A DNA stretch of 64,000 bases from Candidatus Gastranaerophilales bacterium (GTDB lineage Bacteria; Cyanobacteriota; Vampirovibrionia; Gastranaerophilales; Gastranaerophilaceae), in the NCBI GenBank assembly GCA_944323735.1, contig CALUTO010000001.1:1-64000 (forward strand), given 5' to 3'. Shown here piece by piece: positions 35,813-43,662 of this stretch; position 1 is the stretch's first letter; every line of letters begins with the position of its first letter. A model generated the notes under the pieces. That model was given only the letters and a program-made list of their open reading frames with translations. It was not told the DNA's origin and made no database searches. A program made the position numbers and the translations under genes.

Positions 35813-36458
35813 TAATCTCTTTGCAAAAGGTGTTGCAAAATCCTGGGAGCTATATGCAAAAGACGTAGGAAAATCCCTCATACACTGGGGCTCTGTCGGC
35901 TGGGTGTTTTCTTCGCTTGCTCAAATATTTGCAATTGCAATAAACAAAAATATTGATAAAAAAGAAAAAAAATTTCTTATACCGCAGGAAATCGCAGACG
36001 GCGCAGTCAATGTCGGTCTGTATTATACAATTACGCAGTCAATTAAAAGTCTAGGTGATTCACTTGTTGAAACAGGCGGACTTATAAAAAAAGACACTGC
36101 AGATTTTCTGTCATCAGTAAAAGACAGCAGCATGAGTTTAAAAGAATTTATAAAAGACAAAGGCAATATAACGACTATTCTTGCTGAATTAAAAAGCACT
36201 GAAAAAATAGACAGCAAAACTGCAGTCAATGCCGCAGAATCATTTGCGGGATGGAAAAACGGAGTCGGAACAATTTTCACAATAGCAGCGTCAGTGCTTG
36301 CCTGCAATGTTATAACACCTTATTGCAGAAACAGGATTGCATCAGTATTTCAACAGCACCATATTGAAAAAGAAAAAATATCAGCATTAAACAAAACACG
36401 GCATCGCATTGTTCACACAGCACAACTGCCGGATGTTTTTCACGGTTTTAAAATTTAA
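35805..36458 (+). CDS. Membrane cassette 1, protein B (uncharacterised)
   Basis: 217 residues; start at ATG 35805 with GGAGGTG just upstream (an in-frame GTG at 35796 sits on the ribosome site). Hydrophobic stretches near 32-48, 66-80 and 168-186. The segments EKKFLIPQEIADGAVNV (54-70) and CNVITPYCRNRIAS near the C-terminus match the protein at 42.1 kb (RKFVAGIDLANGIMNV and KRVVTPFC), indicating paralogy. Ends in VFHGFKI, an F-x-G-type motif. No known domain. Translationally coupled to protein A. Confidence 0.8.
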   Translation: MPDNLFAKGVAKSWELYAKDVGKSLIHWGSVGWVFSSLAQIFAIAINKNIDKKEKKFLIPQEIADGAVNVGLYYTITQSIKSLGDSLVETGGLIKKDTADFLSSVKDSSMSLKEFIKDKGNITTILAELKSTEKIDSKTAVNAAESFAGWKNGVGTIFTIAASVLACNVITPYCRNRIASVFQQHHIEKEKISALNKTRHRIVHTAQLPDVFHGFKI

Positions 36459-36465
36459 CCGCATA

Positions 36466-37263
36466 TCAGATTTTCAATGTCAGGCATTTTGCAGACCCGC
36501 CTGATTTAATAAATTCGCTCAGGTCTGTTTGAATATGGAAAAAGCCTTTTTTCTCCAGTTCTTTTGTAAATCTTTCCGTTGTCAGGTTGGTCACGACCGT
36601 TTTCCCGACATTAACAGCATTACATGAGAATTTCGAAGCCTCTTCTTCCGTTACTTTTATTCTCTTCTCTTCCGGAACGTTAGCTTCTATAACCTTGTTT
36701 CCGTATGAGTCAAAAGCCTGCGGGTAATAGATAAGATAACCACCGGAAAGAGGACAGAAACACGTGTCTATGTGATAAAAACTGTTTGTTGCCAGTTCTA
36801 TTGATGTAACAGGAATATTCAACAGCTCAGATATACAGGTATGAGCAGAAATATCCGTTCTCGGAACATAACCTGCAAAAATTTTTTCATTTAAATACAG
36901 TGCGTCGCCGGCTCCTTCAAATGAAATATTTTCAGGAAGAATTAATGTTTCATAGCCGTTTTCATTGAACCAATCAAAAAAATATTTTTCTTCTTTTTTT
37001 CTCTCTTTATATTTAAATCTGCTTATTATTGCCTTATTTTTATAAATAAGTGCGGCATTTGCCGTAAAAACCATATCGGGAACATCTTCTTGCGGATCTA
37101 TAATTTTAATTTCAGCACCGGCATCTTGCAGTATTGATTTAAGATTTTGCCACTGTTCGAATGCTTTTTTTGCGTCAATTCGAATATCCGTATTCATCCA
37201 CGGATTAATGCTGTATTTTATATCAAAATAAAGCGGCGGACACATTAATATTTTTTCTGCCAT
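36466..37263 (-). CDS. Arginine dihydrolase-type guanidine hydrolase (pentein fold)
   Basis: 265-residue pentein enzyme of the DDAH/arginine deiminase superfamily, closest in pattern to the N-terminal catalytic domain of cyanobacterial AgrE/ArgZ, which turns arginine into ornithine, CO2 and ammonia. Catalytic set: DMVFTANAAL, FEGAGDALYL, SFYHIDTCF (His) and the C-terminal SGGSAKCLTL (Cys nucleophile), all intact. Start at 37263: GAGGTG lies 5 nt upstream, and the longer ORF overlaps the preceding gene. That gene, one nt away, encodes the domain that sits next to this one in AgrE. Exact product (dihydrolase or deiminase) is inferred. Confidence 0.88.
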   Translation of the reverse strand: MAEKILMCPPLYFDIKYSINPWMNTDIRIDAKKAFEQWQNLKSILQDAGAEIKIIDPQEDVPDMVFTANAALIYKNKAIISRFKYKERKKEEKYFFDWFNENGYETLILPENISFEGAGDALYLNEKIFAGYVPRTDISAHTCISELLNIPVTSIELATNSFYHIDTCFCPLSGGYLIYYPQAFDSYGNKVIEANVPEEKRIKVTEEEASKFSCNAVNVGKTVVTNLTTERFTKELEKKGFFHIQTDLSEFIKSGGSAKCLTLKI

Positions 37264-37264
37264 A

Positions 37265-37492
37265 TCACACCTCTTCTGCGCCCTGAATTTTTGCAGTTTG
37301 CACAGCTTTATCCATTTTTTCATTATCATCGGTTTCAATGATAAATTTTGCGACAGAAAAATCTTTTCTTTTTGCTCCTACTTTAACCTCGGCAGCGTAG
37401 GCCTCCACACCGAGCTCTTCAATTTTATCCAGCAATTTTGAAAGAATTAACGAATCCAGAATATGCCCTTTCAGTTCAAATGTTTTTTTCAT
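37265..37492 (-). CDS. Stand-alone LOR/SDH-type domain (AgrE middle-domain homologue)
   Basis: 75-residue protein matching the conserved LOR/SDH domain (Saccharop_dh_N, TIGR00300 N-terminal type): FELKGHILDSLILSKLLDKI..LGVEAYAAEVKVGAKRKDFSVAKFIIE. In cyanobacterial AgrE/ArgZ this domain links the arginine dihydrolase and ornithine cyclodeaminase parts. Here it is a separate gene immediately upstream of the hydrolase gene (1-nt gap, Shine-Dalgarno within its last codons), with no cyclodeaminase. It probably acts as a regulatory or assembly subunit of the hydrolase. Preceded by a GGAGG-type site. Confidence 0.85.
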   Translation of the reverse strand: MKKTFELKGHILDSLILSKLLDKIEELGVEAYAAEVKVGAKRKDFSVAKFIIETDDNEKMDKAVQTAKIQGAEEV

Positions 37493-37502
37493 AAAGACCT
37501 CC

Positions 37503-39479
37503 TTATACCTGAAAAACAGGCTCTTCTTTAAGTTCTAAAAGCTTTTGCTCAAACGTTGTTTTTTGATAGTTTATTTTTGAGGCAATTGCCGGATGCACAT
37601 ATTCCGATTTATTGATTGAACGGGCATCAACGATAGGAGACGGCGGCATTATTGTCCATTTGTAATGAGAGAAAGACATTCTTTTGAAGAATTTTTTAAG
37701 CCATCGGGTCTTTTGTTCTTTTGACACATTCTCTTTCTTTTCATACAAAAATGTCTCATCAATCATATCATTTATACTCTGCTGCAAATTTTCAACTCTC
37801 CAGATTACCTCATCCAGAAATTCATACGGCATAAGAGCCTCCTCTGCAAGCAGCGGTTTATTGGTTTCCGGGTTTATTGCAAGTTCTGCACCCGGTCTTT
37901 TTTCAATTACAGAACGGGGTATTGCATTTTTTTCAGGTCTGTTTTTATTCAGCCATTCAGCCAGAGCAAACAGTTTTGTCTTGCAGACATCCGCAATCGG
38001 AGCATACCCCCCTGACATATCACCGTTTATTGTTGCATAACCCATATAAAGCTCCGACTTGTCAGAAGTAGCAACAGGCAGACAGGAGCCGAACTCGTTT
38101 GCTATTCCCCACAACAGCATGCCACGTGAGCGTGCCTGAATATTGTCATTGGTAAAGCTTTCTTTATATCTGCAGTCCCATTTTTTCTCTATATCTGCAA
38201 ACAAACCGTCGAATTTTATTCTTGTTGTCTCAAACATATCTTTTATTGTAACTTCCGTAAAATTTATACCCAGATTATGCGCAAGCTCTCTTGCATCATT
38301 TTTGCTTGTTTCACTTGTAATTTTAGACGGCATACTAACCCCGAGAACATTTTCAGCCCCTAGTGCATCTGCAAGCAGCACCGCACATACAGTCGAATCA
38401 AGCCCTCCTGACAAACCGAGAACGGCACGCTTAAAACCGCATTTCCCAAAATAATCCCTGATAGCTTGTTTTATTGTTAAATAAGTCCTTTCCAAATCCG
38501 GTTCATGGTCTAGACTGAAGGCCTTTTGTTCGTTAAGAGTTTTTTCCAGTCCAGCAGGCAGAGGATAAACAGCACCGCCTCCGTTTAAAGGATTTACTAC
38601 AAAGAACTGTTCTTCATAGGATTTTGCTCTGGCAATCAATTCACCGTCTGCGTTATATACTCTGCTGCAGCCATCAAAAGACAGACATTCGCCCGAGCCG
38701 GTCTGATTTACATAAACAATCGGTGTGGTGTATTTTTTTGCTGCAAAAGAAAGCATATTATGTTTCAACTGCTCTTTTTTTGCACGTGTGATAGAGGCGG
38801 AGCAATTTATTATAAAATCAGGGTGCTGTTCTTCAATCACTGTTTCTACCGGATCATTTTTATATAAATTCTTTTCAAAGAAATCTCTGTCATTCCAGCC
38901 GTCCTCACAAATAACAATACCTGCTTTTTTTCCGCTCTTAAATTCTACAATCCGGCTGCTGCTGTCTGTTTCTGCCGGCTCAAAGTGCCTGTAATCATTA
39001 AACTCTGCATAATTCGGAAGCAGAGATTTTCTTATTACTTTCTCTATTTTTCCGTCAGAGAGAACAGCTACGGAATTGTAATATTTTTTGCCTGTTTTTC
39101 GGGTATTTTTTTCAATAAAACCTATTATAACTTTCACAGAATTTGTTTTTAGTGCGAGAGCATTCAGCCATTCAATGTTCTCCTCCACTATTACGGGAAA
39201 TCTATCGACGAAATCACCTATAGGATACCCGACAAGAAACAGTTCCGGGAAGATAACCGCATCCACATTAAGCTTCTGAGCCCATTTTATCCACTCATAA
39301 GCTTTTATTGCGTTTCCCCTCACATCTCCCGAATGCGGATTGCTCTGCGCTATGACAATTGACCCCTCTGCCAGCAAACAATTAAGCTCATTTGCTGCTG
39401 CCGATTTATCCTCCGGTGTCAGATTTTTGTTATTAATGTCCTTCAATATTATTGAACAAAGCTCTTCAATCCTGTCCAT
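37503..39479 (-). CDS. nadE: Glutamine-dependent NAD+ synthetase
   Basis: Last step of NAD+ synthesis, amidating deamido-NAD+. N-terminal nitrilase-fold glutaminase with FPELFLVGYP (Glu), the Lys of RKSLLPNY and catalytic Cys in GIVICEDGW; C-terminal synthetase with the ATP loop GLSGGLDSTVCAVLL and SDKSELYMGYAT. About 658 residues from the ATG at 39479 (GAAAGG upstream), the size of the long, actinobacterial/cyanobacterial-type NadE; the ORF extends to 39551 but those residues do not look conserved. It precedes the LOR/hydrolase pair by 11 nt, so the three may share a transcript. Confidence 0.95.
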   Translation of the reverse strand: MDRIEELCSIILKDINNKNLTPEDKSAAANELNCLLAEGSIVIAQSNPHSGDVRGNAIKAYEWIKWAQKLNVDAVIFPELFLVGYPIGDFVDRFPVIVEENIEWLNALALKTNSVKVIIGFIEKNTRKTGKKYYNSVAVLSDGKIEKVIRKSLLPNYAEFNDYRHFEPAETDSSSRIVEFKSGKKAGIVICEDGWNDRDFFEKNLYKNDPVETVIEEQHPDFIINCSASITRAKKEQLKHNMLSFAAKKYTTPIVYVNQTGSGECLSFDGCSRVYNADGELIARAKSYEEQFFVVNPLNGGGAVYPLPAGLEKTLNEQKAFSLDHEPDLERTYLTIKQAIRDYFGKCGFKRAVLGLSGGLDSTVCAVLLADALGAENVLGVSMPSKITSETSKNDARELAHNLGINFTEVTIKDMFETTRIKFDGLFADIEKKWDCRYKESFTNDNIQARSRGMLLWGIANEFGSCLPVATSDKSELYMGYATINGDMSGGYAPIADVCKTKLFALAEWLNKNRPEKNAIPRSVIEKRPGAELAINPETNKPLLAEEALMPYEFLDEVIWRVENLQQSINDMIDETFLYEKKENVSKEQKTRWLKKFFKRMSFSHYKWTIMPPSPIVDARSINKSEYVHPAIASKINYQKTTFEQKLLELKEEPVFQV

Positions 39480-39680
39480 TATGGTTTTGCCTTTCGTATA
39501 ATGCTTCTGATTTTTGTATTCATATATTTTTAATCTTTTTAATGTTAGCAAGCCGGCTGTTTATTTAATACCCTGTATTGTTTTTATCTTAGCAGTAACA
39601 AAAGAAAAACTCTATTTTTATTTTGAGTAAAAAGAAAATAGAGTCGGAATAATCAATCGTCTGAATGGTTAAGTTACTGA

Positions 39681-39714
39681 AAAAAATTCCGCTTACCCTT
39701 AAGGATTTGCGGAT
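39681..39714 (-). terminator. Orphan minus-strand terminator
   Basis: TCCGC..CCTTAAGGG..GCGGA hairpin followed by seven T residues on the minus strand. No protein gene lies upstream of it on this strand for nearly 9 kb; it precedes nadE, whose own promoter must lie between it and 39480. Confidence 0.7.
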
Positions 39715-40279
39715 GTAATTTATAGATAAAGTGTGTTTTTTACATTTCTGTCAAAATTTCCCTTTGTTTATGTTGTTAATTTACATTATGTTGCGCCATT
39801 CGTCAATAGTCCGCTACATTCATGATATTGAAATTAATTTTTATAAAATCAGCGATTTTTTTAAGTTTTTTAGAGAAAAATACAGATAAGAAGTTTGTTT
39901 TTTTTATAAAAATAAAAAATAATAAAAATTTTTATTATTTTTTGTCAAAAAAGCAAAAAAGTATTGTATTTTTTACACTATTAAAAATTAACAAAAGTTT
40001 ACAATTTGTCGAATAGAAACTAAATTACTATTCCTGCAGACACAACTTTATATGCAACAATCGTGAAAGATGACTATCTGCACCGGTTAAGATCAGGTAT
40101 AATCAGTTTTTACCCTGTTCAGGTTTACAAAGACCTGAAAACGAAAAACAAACAGTAAGTACATCACAATAAATTAAAAAATCATTATATCTGACAGGAC
40201 ACAGAGACAACACACATTTAGATAAATAATAGAAACCGCACCAAACAAACGGATAGCTGCATCCATAAAGATTTTGACA

Positions 40280-40308
40280 AACAAAAAAAAACCGGCTGAG
40301 CCGGTTAA
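40280..40308 (-). terminator. Orphan minus-strand terminator (strong)
   Basis: Perfect AACCGGCT / AGCCGGTT hairpin followed by nine T residues on the minus strand. The flanking sequence on the 5' side holds no real gene, so it probably ends a small RNA. Confidence 0.8.
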
Positions 40309-40440
40309 AACTTTACCACATATTAGAGAGGAATTAGAGAGAGAGAATTTGAAACTTTTTTTATTTCCTCTATTATTACTATTCCACTTTGTAACAATTT
40401 TAAACCGCATGAAATTAAAAATGTAATATTTCGTTACATA
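40285..40440 (-). ncRNA. Candidate small RNA ending at the strong orphan terminator
   Basis: Minus-strand interval from about 40440 to the terminator. It contains complementary blocks AGAGGAA and TTCCTCT that could form a long hairpin, and a CU-rich run (CTCTCTCTCT then TTCCTCTC) of the kind that pairs with Shine-Dalgarno regions. A TATATAA-like -10 lies near 40450. The 5' end is a guess; no known RNA family was recognised. Confidence 0.3.
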
Positions 40441-40577
40441 TTTAAATTGTTATATACAAGTATTAAAAGTGTAGTAATAACAGTAAAAGACGCCGTTACA
40501 AAACTTAACAAACAGTATATACATGCCGCAAATTTAAATATGTTTGTTTTTTTATATAGATAGGAAGTGTGTATAAA

Positions 40578-42110
40578 ATGACAAAAGTGCAGACTCTAAA
40601 CAGGAATTATTTCCAGATTAAAAAAGAAATGACAGAGGCAGCGCAAAAATGCCGGGGCGTACAGGGCTTTTTAGTAAAATGTAAAACCGGACAGGGCGAA
40701 AACCTCAACAATATTGTCACCGCAGTAGGAACAGCAGGTGTTGCACCAATATTCATTATAAACAACCCGCTGGCTAAAGAGGATAAGCAAACAAAAGAAT
40801 ACACTGCGGCAAGACAGCCTATTTCTGCGGTCATCACTCTTGCATTCCAGCTGCCCATTATGAACGCATACAACAAAATGCTGGATAGAATTGCTACAAC
40901 TTACCATCTTGACAGGTGCGACCTTTCCGCAAAACCTCAAAAATCCTATCTTGAAGATGCAGTAAAATTTGAATACAAAAAGTACAAAGATACATTCAAT
41001 CCGGCAACTGACGGAAAAATGATACCTAAAACCGAATTTTGCAAAACAAGAACAGAAATAAAGCAGAATACAGCTTTTCAGGACCAACTCAGAGATATAA
41101 GACTCGCTGCATTGAATAACACGCCATTGCCGGAATTTTTTGCAAGACAGCTTAAAGACAATAAAATTCCCGACAGGTTACTCATTGCGCCGGCTGACGT
41201 TGAAAAAGCGCAAAAAGAATTATTTTCGACCTTCATAAAGGAAAAATTTAACATAAATCCGGCAGATTATGCGATTAAGACAATCAAGGATTTAAACAAA
41301 AATAAAAATATTAAAAAGCTTAAAGAACTCGGTATTGAGATTAACAGAGAAACAAAAAAAGAACTCAAAGCATACATAAAAGAAAATATCGACAGAGTAG
41401 CGATGAGAGACATAAATGCCCTTATGCACTCTCACGCAAAAATAAAGCTTTATACCTCGCTTGAAGCAAGAAAAGCACAGGCAGAGCTTCAGGAATACCA
41501 CCGTCAGCTCCTCATCAACAAAACACCGAAAAACGAAATAAACAGACTGATGGATATAAAAAATGATGAACTTTTAGACGGAATAATGGAAAGAGCAAAA
41601 GCCTTAAGAGATGCCGCACCGGAAGAAGTTGCACCGGACAGCAGAGTCATGAACAAATTAGAGGCAGAAACCCTTGTTGAAAAACTCAGACTGAAAATAG
41701 ACTCACCCAAAAGAGATGACCACCTGATAAATCATCTCAAAACAGAACACGGTACGACTTACGAAACAGCACTTCGAAGTGTAAGGATTAAAAAATGGCT
41801 CACGGCAAGAATCAACAATTCCGAAAAATTCTTATCAGATTTCAAACAAAAATCCGGTCTTGTGGTAGGGCTGGCAATCCTTCCTTTCTCATGCGGGCTA
41901 TTGAACTGGGCATACCCGAGAATCATGGAGGAATGGTTCCCTGAACTCGCTCATTCTAAAGCAAACAGCGACAAAAAACCTGTTCCGCCGTTTACTCCGC
42001 CGCAGATTAGAATGCCTGATATATTCACACGCAGCAATGTTTTCAAAGGATTTGAAACAATGCTCGGTATGAATAAAACTCCTGAAAAGAAAAAGGAGGT
42101 TAATGCATGA
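40578..42110 (+). CDS. Membrane cassette 2, protein A (uncharacterised)
   Basis: 510 residues, from the ATG spaced 10 nt after AGGAAG (a GTG at 40569 is too close to that site). Hydrophobic N-terminal segments near 48-62 and 80-96 flank KEDKQTKEYTAARQP (67-81), matching the VDEETREVSAARTA motif of cassette 1 protein A. A long charged helical region (about 100-430) is an insertion relative to that protein. A final hydrophobic segment (SGLVVGLAILPFSCGLLNWAY, about 430) precedes a Pro-rich tail with NVFKGFETMLG, an F-x-G-type motif. No known domain. Overlaps protein B by 4 nt. Confidence 0.82.
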   Translation: MTKVQTLNRNYFQIKKEMTEAAQKCRGVQGFLVKCKTGQGENLNNIVTAVGTAGVAPIFIINNPLAKEDKQTKEYTAARQPISAVITLAFQLPIMNAYNKMLDRIATTYHLDRCDLSAKPQKSYLEDAVKFEYKKYKDTFNPATDGKMIPKTEFCKTRTEIKQNTAFQDQLRDIRLAALNNTPLPEFFARQLKDNKIPDRLLIAPADVEKAQKELFSTFIKEKFNINPADYAIKTIKDLNKNKNIKKLKELGIEINRETKKELKAYIKENIDRVAMRDINALMHSHAKIKLYTSLEARKAQAELQEYHRQLLINKTPKNEINRLMDIKNDELLDGIMERAKALRDAAPEEVAPDSRVMNKLEAETLVEKLRLKIDSPKRDDHLINHLKTEHGTTYETALRSVRIKKWLTARINNSEKFLSDFKQKSGLVVGLAILPFSCGLLNWAYPRIMEEWFPELAHSKANSDKKPVPPFTPPQIRMPDIFTRSNVFKGFETMLGMNKTPEKKKEVNA

Positions 42111-42673
42111 ACATCAGACCTGTCATAAATTCAGCAGTAAACAAAGCCTCTAACTCAAAATTTATAGAGAAACTTATTCCCGAACGTGCCGGAGATATGG
42201 CTGCAACAATAGCTATTATATCAACAACGACAAAAGACCTTGTTAACTGTATTTATTATACAAAACAGAGTCTGGAGAACGAAAAAATTCCGGAAGAAAA
42301 ACGAAAATTTGTAGCCGGTATTGATCTTGCAAACGGAATAATGAACGTATCGACCCAGCTTCTTCTCGGTAACTTTGTAAAAGACAATGCCGAAAAAGTC
42401 TACAAGTTTATGTTCGGAAAATTCATCCCCGCAGATCCGACAATGAGAAAACTTGCAAGCGGCGGTTTCAGCCTGCTCCTTGTTCTTGCTTTCACACAGC
42501 TGTTTTTGAAACGTGTTGTAACTCCGTTCTGCGCAACTCCGATGGCGCACTACTTCAAAGAATTTGCAGAAAAAAGAGAAGCAAAACAGAAAGAAAAAGA
42601 ACAAAACGGTACTCAGGCACAGCCGCTCGAACCGGCAGAGAGTCTTAAACAAAATATAGATGTTGCAGCTTAG
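42107..42673 (+). CDS. Membrane cassette 2, protein B (uncharacterised)
   Basis: 188 residues, start overlapping the stop of protein A (ATGA) with AAGGAGG just upstream. Hydrophobic segments near 30-48 and 118-138. RKFVAGIDLANGIMNV (66-81) and LKRVVTPFC (134-142) parallel cassette 1 protein B. The C-terminal ~45 residues are highly charged and then Gln/Pro-rich. No known domain; most likely a membrane partner of protein A. Confidence 0.82.
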   Translation: MNIRPVINSAVNKASNSKFIEKLIPERAGDMAATIAIISTTTKDLVNCIYYTKQSLENEKIPEEKRKFVAGIDLANGIMNVSTQLLLGNFVKDNAEKVYKFMFGKFIPADPTMRKLASGGFSLLLVLAFTQLFLKRVVTPFCATPMAHYFKEFAEKREAKQKEKEQNGTQAQPLEPAESLKQNIDVAA

Positions 42674-42766
42674 ACTTGCATTTTAGCCGGTTTGGAAGTA
42701 TAATCATAAAAAATTTTATTTCAGTCTAAACTTAGTCATCCCGCCCCATTCAAAGGAGAATCTACA

Positions 42767-43522
42767 ATGAGAATCCAGAAAATTTCCTCATACCCTGTTT
42801 ACACGAACAAATACAATAAAGAACCGCATCAAAAGCACAAGGATTATGCAAGCAAACCCGCTTTCGGAAAACTGATAGACGGTGTAAAAGATAAAGAAAT
42901 GATGTGGTTTGACGAAGGCATTCCTAATGCGGATTTTAATATTTATCTTGAACGGAAAAGAAAAGACGGCGACATTTCAAGACGACAGAGAGACATAATT
43001 ATGAAGGCACTGGCACTTGCAAAACCTGAAGTCGACGAAATAACAAAAGCCGAAAACAACAACGGCATAGAATATAATGCAGAAATTCATGTAAACACAG
43101 AGAACGTTATTGAAACCACGGTGTTTAACTCTTTTCCCGAACCGATACCGCTCTGGTGGCACAGCGTAGTTCAATACCACGTATGTCCGAACTATTGTGA
43201 CGCAAGACCTATCGTGTTTGAATATCTGAACCTAAGACGGGATGTCAGACGTTTGGGAGACGACGACAAAGTCGCAGCAGGTATTGCAAAAAAAATGATA
43301 GAATACACAAAAGAACGTGTAAAAACAGTTCCCAAAAGGATAGAGGCTATTAATAAAAGCGACCTTGAAAAAACATATGCACTGGATGATATGGATGAAT
43401 ACTACGAAACAATGGCAGAAATATCTCCGGAAATGGGATATATGACGAAAGAAGAGTTAGACAAAGCCATAGATGAATTTTTCAAAAACCATCCAAACAC
43501 AAAAAGACCGGACTATCTTTGA
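42767..43522 (+). CDS. Hypothetical protein with N-terminal KPAFGK motif
   Basis: 251 residues, AAAGGAGA upstream. The N-terminus (MRIQKISSYPVYTNKY...) is a polar, Lys/Tyr-rich leader ending in KPAFGK (about 30-35), the F-G motif found in other hypotheticals here. The rest is soluble and helical apart from a central segment with FPEPIPLWWHSVVQYHVCPNYCDARP (split: PLWWH and CPNYC) that stands out as possibly structured or metal-binding. Follows cassette 2 by 93 nt. Function unknown. Confidence 0.78.
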   Translation: MRIQKISSYPVYTNKYNKEPHQKHKDYASKPAFGKLIDGVKDKEMMWFDEGIPNADFNIYLERKRKDGDISRRQRDIIMKALALAKPEVDEITKAENNNGIEYNAEIHVNTENVIETTVFNSFPEPIPLWWHSVVQYHVCPNYCDARPIVFEYLNLRRDVRRLGDDDKVAAGIAKKMIEYTKERVKTVPKRIEAINKSDLEKTYALDDMDEYYETMAEISPEMGYMTKEELDKAIDEFFKNHPNTKRPDYL

Positions 43523-43662
43523 TTTTAAACCGGACAATAATGAACAATAACTTCCGGCAGATAAAAAATTCGGCACATCAAACACCAATACTATAGCTGG
43601 AGGGTTACATACGGTTTTATTTCTGATTTAATAAAAAAAATAAAAAACCGTAAGGAATAATT

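Larger units (their letters stand above)
39480..40577. other. Gene-free kilobase with orphan terminators
   Basis: About 1.1 kb of very AT-rich DNA with no credible protein gene. Contents: inverted repeat CTCTATTTT..AAAATAGAG (39609-39643); minus-strand terminator at 39681-39714; hairpin TTCAGGT..ACCTGAA at 40119-40139; minus-strand terminator at 40280-40308; a purine-rich block on the plus strand (pyrimidine-rich on minus) at 40323-40350; TATAAT at 40099-40104 on the plus strand. Both terminators face away from the flanking rightward gene at 40578 and have no gene feeding them, which suggests minus-strand small RNAs. Confidence 0.55.

Noticed and set aside
40174-40410. 78-codon ORF on the minus strand in the gene-free kilobase
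   Set aside because: It reads straight through the strong terminator at 40280-40308 and lacks a ribosome site; the region is better explained as a small RNA.
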